The position numbers were made by a program, and so were the translations under genes. Source: Casuarina equisetifolia (Eukaryota > Streptophyta > Magnoliopsida > Fagales > Casuarinaceae). Taken from it: a DNA stretch of 64,000 nt. Of the stretch, positions 50,292-60,097 are shown in pieces. The DNA lies in assembly GCA_028551475.1 (NCBI GenBank), contig CM052355.1:17877543-17941542 (forward strand), written 5' to 3'. The notes below the pieces were generated by a model. It searched no databases, had not been told where the DNA came from, and saw only the letters and a program-made list of their open reading frames with translations. Position 1 is the stretch's first letter. The number at the start of each line of letters is the position of its first letter.

Positions 50292-52130
50292 ATGGCCTCT
50301 GAGAACCTCTCAACCGTCGCCAACGGCCATAAGGAGGAAGACGATGACGAGAAATACGGGTTCCGGCGGCCGGAGATGTACAAGGAGAACCTTGCTGGCA
50401 CTGTCGGCGCCTACGACCGCCACATGTTCCTCTGCTACAAGAGCCCCGAGGCGTGGCCCTCGCGTGTTGAGGGCGCCGAGTCTGATCCGCTTCCTAAGCT
50501 CCTCTTCTCGGCGCTCAAGGCTCGCAAGGATGACATGGCTCTCAAGGTAAGCTATATTGTTCGAGGGAGTCAGTAAATCACAGCAGTAATTATGATTTTT
50601 TTAGGAGTAATTATGATCTTTTCTAGGATTTTAACTACTAATTGAGCTGTGAAACAAAGGATTAATTGGTTGACGAGGGGAGTCATTGGGATTTGCTGCG
50701 GGTTTTGATAGATTCAAATTTTGATCTGTGCTGGACATAGGTCAACTGTTGTGGTGCTTATATGACTTTCTATTCTTTAGAACTCGGTTTATAATGTGAA
50801 AGCCTGATTGATCGGTTAATATAACGTAATTGTACTTTTTCGCTGGGAGTTTTGAGATTGGGATTTGGTGAGAGTTTCGTTGACTCAGTTGTTTGGTTTT
50901 TGGAAATCGCAGACGAACCTGACAATATGCGAGGGAGGCGAGGGGACAAACTTCTCTGACGGAGAAGTATTGATTTTCCCGGAAATGGTCAAGTACAGGT
51001 AAATCGCGGGGTTTAGATCGAATCCTTCTTGTTTTCTTCTTGCTTATTTTCCTTCAAATGACAGATACAGTTAAGTTGTTTTTACTATGTTTTATTTGGA
51101 GAGTTTAGTTTTATTTGATTGAGATTATGCAGTTTTTGTTGCAAATGATTGGATAAAGTTACGTTAGGAAGGACACGGTTTTGTTTGTTGAAATTTTGGT
51201 AGGGTTAATAACATAAGATTGTTACTAATTTTCAGAGAAGAGATTGGATACTTGATATGAGGACGAGTTGTTGCAGTTTGACATATGATTAAACTATAGC
51301 TTTACCATGGATTTCTGTACTTTTTTCATAGTGGAATGAGATATGTCCTTAAAGCATAGCAAGTATTGTTTGGTTAAACATATATTCCGCAACTGCATTT
51401 TTGTGGTAATTAAGAAATTTCTTTGATGGTGTAAAATCACTGGATTCTGTGATTGCATATCTTTTGGAAGCTTTAATTTTGTGGAGATTATGCTTTTCCT
51501 TTTCCCGTTAGATATGTTTCAGTACTGCTGAAGTGAAGGGTTTCATTTAACTTTTTTTGAGCCTGAGGTTCTATTTTCACTGATGAAGGGGTTTGAAGGA
51601 CTCAGAAGCGGATGGCTTTGTTGAGGATGTTCTTGTTAATGGTAAACCATGGGCTTCTGGAGAGCCGGAGATGTTGACTGGTGCACATGTTTTTGTGTGT
51701 TCTCATGGTAGTCGTGATCGGAGATGTGGTGTTTGTGGTCCTGTTCTTATCGAAAAGCTCAAAGAGGAGATTGAATCACGTGGATTGAAAGATCAGGTGT
51801 TTGTTAGCCCATGCTCACATGTTGGGGGCCACAAGTACGCAGGGAATGTTATTATCTACAGGTCAAGGACCTGATGGGAACATTATGGGTCATTGGTAAG
51901 GTCCAAGCCATAGCTACTTGTTATTCTGCAAACTAAAAAGATGTTTGAGATAAGTTTCTTGGGTAGTTTCAAACAGTTGTCATTAAAAATGGCAGGTATG
52001 GTTATGTCACTCCTGATGATGTTCCTGCATTGCTTGATCAGCATATTGGAAAGGGAGAGATCATAGAGCATCTTTGGAGGTTTGTTCTTTCTTGCTCTGT
52101 TAGTCGCTCTCTCTCTCTCTCTCACTCTCA

Positions 52131-52161
<31 letters not shown>

Positions 52162-53487
52162 GATTTATTAATTTCATAACCTTTGTCAGCCTATTCCATG
52201 ACAACTGGTGCGCTTATTTATTACACTGGCATTAAAATTTAGTTTTCATCTTATTTGAATTGTGTTGCATACTGTGTTTTAAACAGTTGAATTATCTGGA
52301 AGAGAGCATCAATAACCCAGTTAATCTGTCAGATGCAAGCCTGTGAGATACTGGATTCAGTGACATGTCTATCTATTTAAATCTTATTTTTTGTCTTCAA
52401 TTGGGTTAACTTGAAATGCTTGGTTAGATACCTGAATCCAACTTTTGTGACAGTCCCTTTATGAAGGTGAATATTCAGAATCTAGTTCTAAATACTGGAC
52501 TGATCTTTCTCTCTTTGATGACCCGCCATTGATTTTGGCTCTGTAACGTATTTCCCTTCCCAACTCTCTAGCTCAGATTTTGCACTTCACCTGTGAAGGA
52601 GGCTTAGCAGACTTTTTATTACTGTCAAACACTTGATATTTTTTTTTTCAAACCTTCCATCACGTGGATGTACATTTCCAGTATGAGCCTTTCCACTCTA
52701 AGTCGAAAGTTCTACATTCAAAGATAATGTTTGCTTAGAAATCTAGTATTGGTGTTATCTGGATAATTGTGATATAGTATTTACCAGAAAAAAATAACAT
52801 ATGGAATAACCTACTTCTTATCATATATGACATTTAGAAATTTATTTCTATGCCAGATCACCGTAGCTGATAAATAACTGATATAGATGGTGTGATCTAG
52901 TTTGATTTAATCTCCGTCATTCACCTGAGAATCAGGGTCTTTTGTTCTCGGTCTAAACTTAACATTAGCCGCGATGGTAGTTTTCTTGCTTGTACTTTTT
53001 CGCTCTTGATATGAACTACCCTGTCTATCTCTTTTAGCTGCCAATTGATTATTATTTTTTAATCTTGGGCATTAACCTGAACTTTAGATGAAACACAAAA
53101 GTAACAAGAATTATTTGCAGAGGGCAAATGGGGGCAGCTGCTGAGGAAGTTGGCAAGGAGGGTGAGCAGAAGATTCCTAATGGGGATGTGGAGAAAAACA
53201 AGACGAAGCCCGGAGAAAATGACACTCAGAATACTAACGACAATGTGGCTGGCTGTTGCCAGACTGGTACTGGGTTGACTTGCTGCAGAGACGGAGGTTT
53301 GGAGCAGAGTGTTAGTGAAGACCAGAAGCTGAAAGAAAGCATTTCAGTGAATGAAAAGAAGGAGCTGGGCAAACTTTCAAACTGGATTGGATCATGGGAG
53401 CAAAGTGATGTTCTTGCAGTCGCTGCTGTGGTTGGAGCAGTTGCAACTGTTGCTGTGGCCTATAGCTTTTATAGGAGGTCTGGGTGA
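50292..53487 (+). pseudogene. Sucrase/ferredoxin-like [2Fe-2S] protein (Apd1/AIM32 family) with a frameshift
   Basis: This belongs to the plant sucrase/ferredoxin-like family, related to yeast Apd1/Aim32, which bind a [2Fe-2S] cluster with two Cys and two His. Exons are 50292-50546, 50913-50998, 51589-51895, 51996-52079 and 53121-53487. The sum is 1,099 nt, one base too many. The CX8C motif (Cys151, Cys160) and HVGGH (191-195) are intact. The frame then breaks between 51860 and 51866 and reaches TGA at 51872-51874 (208 aa). The next frame continues as expected: GPDGNIMGHW, YGYVTPDDVPALLDQHIGKG, a polar linker and a C-terminal membrane helix ending YRRSG. An alternative ATG at 50178 adds 38 residues resembling a mitochondrial presequence. 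It may be a true allele, a sequencing error, or rescued by a donor at 51862. Confidence 0.85.
52106..52157. repeat. (CT)n-(AT)n compound microsatellite
   Basis: CT repeats (52106-52130) run into AT repeats (52131-52157) shortly after the intron 4 donor of the sucrase/ferredoxin-like gene. Confidence 0.95.
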
Positions 53488-54371
53488 CATGCTCCATTAC
53501 CACGCGTTTGAGTTTGTTTGTGCCTCTGAACCCTTGTTTTTTGTAGAGGGATGTGATAGCATCTATAGAATAATCCTCTGAACAACGTATGTTCCATCGA
53601 GGGAAAGATTATAGGTATCTGTATCTGCTTAGCAGGTGTACTGAACTACTGAAGTTTAGCAAGTTTACGATGAAAATTTGTTTTCCCTTGTTGATTCTGC
53701 CCAAATGAAATCGTTGTTTTGTTATTTTTTGTGACTGGGCTTTTTTGATACTGGATTTTGTGATTGGTTGGCTGCTTAATGTTTCTGCATAGTGCACAAA
53801 AATTGAGAAGATGCTTAGGCTTGCGTCAATATGGTTTTACGTACTGTGACATTGTATGTTTCGTGTTGATATTGTATTGTGCGTTGAATTCATTAGATAG
53901 AAAATAATCCTTCTGGGGACATAATCTTGTGCACAGTGTTTTACAATTATGAAGGGATGAATCCTGGCACTTAATCGTAGGGATCAGCATTTTCATGCTG
54001 TGGGGTCAACAACATGGTGATGGATCGATTTGCATAGGCCTTTCCATAATTGGTCTAGACATGCTCGTAAGTAATTTTGCTGTGCATGGTTTCTGATGAA
54101 AGCCACGGCTACATATTTGGGTTTACTCTATTGTGCAACTTCATGTTGGACGGCACCAGTACTTCAGAACCAAAGACATGGGGTCTAAAGAAAAGTTAGT
54201 GAGAGGAATACAGATGAGTCTTCAAAATTAGCAGAACAATCCTGAACTAATCCTATATACACATCAAATATCCTTTGCCAAGATGATGAATTTTTCCGAC
54301 TAAACCAATCACGTGGACACCGTCACTCATACCTGATTTCTATAGAAGGAGAAAATAGAAAACATATAATG
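53488..54371. other. Convergent 3' intergenic region
   Basis: The 3' flanks of the plus-strand sucrase/ferredoxin-like gene and the minus-strand ARM gene meet here. No gene is seen. Confidence 0.55.
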
Positions 54372-55793
54372 TCACGTACTAAGCTTTGCAATCATTTCCT
54401 CCACCAGCCTCAATGTCGTGCCCTCCACGTTCTCTCCAGCATCAATCTCTTGCATAATCTGCTCTATCAGCTCATTTTTAGATTGTCTCTTTCTTGAGCC
54501 ATAACTTTGGCATTCCCTCAAAAGCAGTAACAGTTCTCTTGCCATATTTCTAGCCCTCCATGTCCCATCTACGCTCAACTGAAGTAGCCCCGGCATCACC
54601 CCTTCCATTAAGATGATTCCTCTGTATCTTTCTCTCCAGCTCCGGCATATGAGGAGGAGAATTCCCACCGCGTGCTCTTTGCATTGCAGGGATCCATCCT
54701 CAATGGTCTCAACCAATGCACGAATAGCACCACCTGTGTTAGCAGTCTCACAAAGTGCATTCTCTGAGAAGGAAACAATGTTCTCTAGCAGCCCCATCGC
54801 CTTTTCAACCAACTCGGATGATTTTTCCGAGTGGTGGATTAGTTGAAACAAGATAGATAACACACCAGAAGAGACAATTGAAGGAATGACCTCGTTGCAG
54901 GTTGAGAGATTGTGAAGTGTGGCTATTGCATCGAGCTTGGCTTGCGTACTAATGTAACTCATATTGTTATTATTATCACTTGCAGAGTCCTCACTAAGAA
55001 ATTCCATTAAGACTTGGATAGCTCCACGAGACTCGATTGCTGGCTTGTTTGCGGTGCAAGAGGAGAGGATCAACATTGCCGCTACTGTGAGCCCAATCAG
55101 CGTCTCATTTTGGCATTGAAGGAGGCTTAGCAAGACAGGCACAGCCCCAGATCTCATGATGCGGATCTTGTTTCTGCAAAATTGGTGAGCATTAATTTAG
55201 AATTTCCCGAAGAACACTATGGAAAAACTTCATCGAACGGTTTCGCAATATACAAGGTGAATGAATTCTCCAACGCGTGTTACACATCAATGTCGGTTCA
55301 GAATCATGGTGGTTTTTGAGGCTGCCATCGAATGGCAGCCGTTGTACAGTAACAGCATTTTATTGGAAAATGTTTTTCCTTTTTAAGAAAGAATTCCGAC
55401 CCAGACTCGATTGCAAGCGATTTCAACTTTTAAACATGAATGAGTGATAATTATATCTACATACATGGTTTTGAAAATTGAGGCCACCGTTGAAAATTCT
55501 ACCGTTTTAAATTTTGAATAGACTAACCGTTCACTGCCGAAGGCAAGACTGAGCAGAGCCAACAGAGCTGCTTCAGTGGCCTCGTAATCTTGAGACTGAA
55601 GCATCAAGATCAAAGGCCCGATGACACCTCTTTCAGTCAACTTGTGCCTCTGCTTGCTGTTAAGTTTACTGAGGTCTCTAGCCGCTTGAACCTGCGCTTC
55701 TCTCTCACCATTAAAGAGATCTTCTATCACCAGTTCCTCCATCAAAGCAGTCTCTGTCTCTCTCTTTCTCGGGGTCCTCCCAAGTTTCTCCAA
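54372..55793 (-). CDS. Armadillo-repeat protein (PUB-ARM-like, without U-box)
   Basis: Two exons on the minus strand, 55793-55528 and 55173-54372, split an Arg codon (CG|A) with GT-AG borders and give 355 aa. The N-terminus MEKLGRTPRKRETETALMEE is charged. From about residue 25 the protein is a run of armadillo repeats: AARDLSKLNSKQRHKLTERG, GAVPVLLSLLQ, then GAIQVLMEFLS, DAIATLHNLS, GVLSILFQLI, GAIRALVETI and GVMPGLLQLS. This resembles the ARM half of plant PUB-ARM E3 ligases, but no U-box precedes it and the start codon is the first Met of the frame. ARM-only relatives exist in plants and are thought to bind protein partners. A Ser/Asp/Asn-rich insertion (SEDSASDNNNNMS) interrupts one repeat. 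The partner is unknown. Confidence 0.88.
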
Positions 55794-57440
55794 CTAGTTT
55801 CCCTCGGTGGTGCTTATGTTGGAATTGGGACTGGTTGCTTGAAGATGTAATCTATGGCTTTTGTGCGTATGAAAATCCATTGTTTCAGTTAGAAGCAACT
55901 TCCCATTCTTTGGTCAGCTTTTTTGTGAATGTCTGACTTGGAAATACAACAACGTTTGCTAAGAATGATTCTTTAACTTTCCTTTTATAGAAGCAAGCGC
56001 CTTAAGCTTTATGGCAGGTTGTTCAATATGTGGGGGGTTTTCTGGGGATATTCGGTTTTTAAGCAGCTTTATATGAATTTTTATCCGTTGGGATCCTAAT
56101 GGAGTTCCCGAAATTGACTCGTCAACATAAGTATGCGAAACCATAGGGTACATACTAATTGGCCTGTGTTTTATGTATATAAACTACTCATCATTATGGA
56201 GTTCTCTTTTTCTTGTCTCTCGGGCTTTTCAGGAGTTTAAAGAGTGATGTTTTTTAATGTTTTACTAAGTTTGTTACCGCTAACCCTACATCATTGGACA
56301 GCAGAAGTTGCGGTTTTGGGACCTTTCAAGCACTCAAAAAGATTAACTGGTAAACCTTTGGGTTTTCCAACATAAATGGATCTCACCCTACTGGCAAATA
56401 AAATCCTACAAAAATCCATCAAGAGCAAAAAATGCAAAATATCTTTGTAGTCTCTAGTTTATAAATATATTAGCAATCACGAAAAACAATTCAACTCAAA
56501 TACAACCTTTCTTTTGCATGCATGACGATAGCAAGAAAGTGATTCCAAACTTACATTTTTCAGTGACATTTAGCTGAAATGTCTCCATTTACATTCCATT
56601 AAGAGCTTGAGACGACCAATGCTGGCAAGAAGTTGTCACCAGCAATGGTTATCCCCTAAATCTTGGAGTGGAAGGATCTGATATCATACATGAGATCGGT
56701 ATCTATGGTGGAACTTATGTGGGGTTCCTTTTAGGTTCATGTGCACTGATAATCATGCTTTTCAGCGGCTAAACGACGAAGAAGATTCAAGCGCAAGAAA
56801 GTACATGGGTTCTTAAAGAAATACTGTCCATAACAGTGTTAACAGTCATCCCTTGTAACGTGGCCGAGATTGCTGGTTCTGTCAAGTCGGCTTGTTTCTC
56901 GTGATCCAAGATTGCTGGTTCTGTCATGTAACATTAGTCGGCTTGTTTCTCGTGATCCAAAGCCAACAAAATCACACGAAAATCTGACGGATGGATAACG
57001 TATCTCTCATTTTCTTTCCCAAAGTACATGATTTTGTAGTAATAAATTTCGTGGAACATCCTTCGCAGTTTTCGTTTGTTCTCTCGGCCAAAAAACTGTT
57101 AATAATTATATATATATATAGGTACGTAAAATCATGGGACCCTAAAAGGAATCTCTCTACTTTGCCTTTGCCGCTATGCGGTGGCACTTTGTTTACGGAA
57201 ATGCTTCCCAGACTCTCATGATGTTTCCTATTGGTGGGTGATTTGGATGCTCCACATCTTTTCCTTTTCCATTTTGCGCCTCCTTGTTTGCTTCGGAAAA
57301 CAAAAGTTTTTGTTCCACACCTGTTTTTTTTCGTTGTCTTTTCCTTTTTGGGATCTGATATTTGATTATTATCCGAATTGGTCGAGAGATCTTATTAGAC
57401 CGTTCCACTTTAAAAGAGGAGTGATTAGAAAACCACCCTT
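55794..57440. other. ARM gene promoter region and gene-free DNA
   Basis: No supported gene. A tandem duplication at 56868-56960 repeats GATTGCTGGTTCTGTCA and GTCGGCTTGTTTCTCGTGAT; the second copy carries about 10 extra bases. A short AT repeat lies near 57107-57120. Confidence 0.5.
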
Positions 57441-57443
57441 GTT

Positions 57444-57607
57444 CATCGTTCATATCTACGATATTTTGTTAGCTTTTATTACTGTTTTGCGTTAGTCTGA
57501 AGGGAGTGCTTTGATGACTGGTGTGGCTATATTGTATGTCGGGGATGCAATGTTGCGACCGCTGTGTATGTACATTGAGTAACAAAATATCGTAGGTATG
57601 AACGATG
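57444..57607. repeat. Short inverted-repeat element (28-bp arms, 108-bp loop)
   Basis: The arm at 57444-57471 (CATCGTTCATATCTACGATA...) is the reverse complement of 57580-57607 at 27 of 28 positions. The spacer is 108 bp. It looks like a small hairpin or MITE-sized element. Confidence 0.85.
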
Positions 57608-57939
57608 ACTGAAGACAAAGTTTATCCCCTTTGTTTCTGATGCAAATCGAAAGGGCAGAAAGTTAGGGAAGCGGGAAATTTTCTACGTATTGCTTGCTTT
57701 CTTACAGAAAATGCACAAGGATTGTCCTATTTATAATGTAAGATTGCAGTCCGACTATAATCAGGAAAATATACAAAATATTTTTCTGTTGTGTACAAAC
57801 TAATTTTCCAATTAACTTAATTCTAACAATGAACAAATCATGCCATATGATAAGTACAATTTTTTTTTTCTCCTCTCTCTCTCTCTCTGAGAAATAACTT
57901 ATGTAATGCCCATATTTGGGGTTCGTGCAACAGTGATCA

Positions 57940-58580
57940 CGATTCTATTGCCCCCACCTTCTTCCTTGGCCAAAATTAGGGCCAGATTGGTCTCTGCCTA
58001 GTTGTTGCCGCAGTGGCTTTGGCGGTTGGCCACCACACCTTGTGGAAAACCCTCTACGAGTGTCAGAGAACCTCCCACACTCGTTTTTGCCTTTGATCTC
58101 CGGCATGAAGAAGCCCCTTCCACCCCGATCTGACTCCCAGACCCGGTGTTTGTTCATGCCCCAATCTGGTCCACTCGACATCACTTTGACTGACCACCTA
58201 GGTGGAACTTCCTCTCCTTTTGGCGGACAACCTAGTCGGCTGAACTCTTGGTCGTTCAAAGGAAAATGGGTCCCATTAGTTATTTGTCATGATCAAGGTA
58301 AGGCCATGACTAGCTTTGCTCTTGCTCACTAAATGCCCACTTACGATTGCACGCCCCTCGCCCGGCCAGAAAGGGGTCAAACCATGCCCCTCTGGCGTCT
58401 GCCCCGACGCTGGCCAGTCCCCGGTGGCCTTTCGATCTCTGATTCTAGTCTTGCCCTTCCTGACCATTCGCGCATTGGTTCATGGAAAAATAATGGTTTT
58501 GTTTTTTTGTGGTTTCTATCTTATCTACAATGGTCATGAATCCATTGGGTTTCTTGGCCATCACTTGCACCCCTAGTATT
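57940..58580. other. GC-rich open-frame island of unknown origin
   Basis: Base composition rises sharply compared with the AT-rich flanks, and both strands carry frames of about 60-105 codons. The minus-strand frame 58259-57945 is rich in Gly, Arg and Gln (for example GPNFGQGRRWGQ), somewhat like a retroelement nucleocapsid tail. I see no diagnostic motif, so it remains unassigned. Confidence 0.35.
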
Positions 58581-58899
58581 CGCTAGCAATCACTCGAAGC
58601 TTGGTTGTTCCAGTGTCACTTGTTTTCCTCCGTTTGGTTTGGGTTGGATCTTCGTAACGTCATCCTTTGCCTATGAAGGTTGCCTTGTTGCACCTCCTAA
58701 TTCCTCCAATTTTGCTGGGACGTGATCAACTCTATACGTGATAATGGAGTTGGAAGATTTCACGACTTTCAGGTTCCCGGTGGTTTCTATCGTTAGTTCC
58801 TCCAACTTCTTCTTTAAGGTATAGAAAAGAGCTTCCCGATCTCATGCTTTTTTTTGTCCATCTTCATCATGGTGACTTGCCCTTCCAGCTCTAGATTGA

Positions 58900-60097
58900 T
58901 GCTTCAGCATTGAATCCTTTCTTTGGCATTAACTTGAAACTTTGTTTAGAATCAATCTGATACCTCTGATCTTTAATTTGCTTTCTTTTTTAACTTAGTG
59001 AAACAATAGAGACATTGTTTTTCTGCCTTTTCAAACATTTTCCTCAAAACCTCATGATCACCATAAAGATTACTCTCAATTACTTCATTTGAAGGGATTG
59101 GTTTCTCATTCATCTTCTTATTAACTTAATAGAGAATTATTTATTCATCACTAGGTTCAAATACAAATCTAAGGGGTAATCTCATGGATGTACCACCCTA
59201 CATATTCATTTAACACAATTTTCTTCTTTCAAGTTGACAATTAGAGAACTTGGAAAGAGTGAAATATACTCTTAAGCCTTAATTTCAAGTCAACACTTGT
59301 GAGGATGGTTATTGATTGCAAACTATATTCTAGATCTTTTAAGAGTTGTTCTTCAAAATCAATAAGAACTCATGAAGTTTAAAGTTTGAAATTAAGGAAA
59401 ACTATTCCTTTTAGGTGAAGTAATTAAGTGCTTTATTGTGATCATGAGATATTGAGAAAAATGTTTGAAGAAGTAGAAAAACAATGTTTTTATTTTTTTC
59501 ATTAACTTGGAGAAGAAAGTAAACAGTAGATCAAGGCTCAAGAGAGGCATAGTATGTGAAAATTGAAGAGCCTAAAATGATAAGCTCATCTATTTTAGTG
59601 AGAAGGAAAGATACTAAATAGGTTCTAAATGAAGCTTCAAGTTCATGCTAAAGAAAAGGTTCAATGCCTTACCTTCAAAGCTCTTAGATGCATTTAAGGG
59701 AGGATACATATTTGGCATAGCCACCATTCTCTTAAATTGCTCCAAAGTCAATCTTGGGTTTGAGACTTTTGGTTGCGTACCAATGGGCAGCATTGTAGAT
59801 GCAGACTTGCCACCAAATTGGGCTTGTTATCCATGTTATTCATTATGTTACCCTACTACAAATTGTGCACTAGAGTACATTGCATTGACACTGTCAAGTA
59901 TAGACTTTTGGAGTTGCCTTATACTAAATCTTCCTTTACCAAAAAATTGGCCAAAATATCCTTATGATTTTTGCCCAAAATTCTATCTAATAATATCCCA
60001 AAAAAACCCTTAAAAAAAAGCACCGATTAGGCCAAATAAACATGCTTGAAATTTTATCTAGTGTGTGCACCTTATGTGCTACACATGAAATATTGTG
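58900..60097. repeat. Foldback repeat unit 1
   Basis: The left arm (about 58900-59112) and right arm (about 59395-59690) are imperfect reverse complements around a loop of about 280 bp. For example, left GACATTGTTTTTCTGCC and AACCTCATGATCACCATAAAG match the reverse of the right arm closely. The left arm lacks about 85 bp present in the right arm. A tail of about 400 bp, with CCAAAGTCAATCTTGGGTTT and later GATTAGGCCAAA, completes the unit. No protein-coding gene is evident. Confidence 0.7.

Noticed and set aside
50108..50401. Minus-strand frame over exon 1 of the sucrase/ferredoxin-like gene
   Set aside because: Antisense shadow of a GC-rich coding exon.
57181..57495. 104-codon plus frame rich in Phe/Leu
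   Set aside because: AT-rich non-genic composition with an antisense counterpart, and its end overlaps the inverted repeat.
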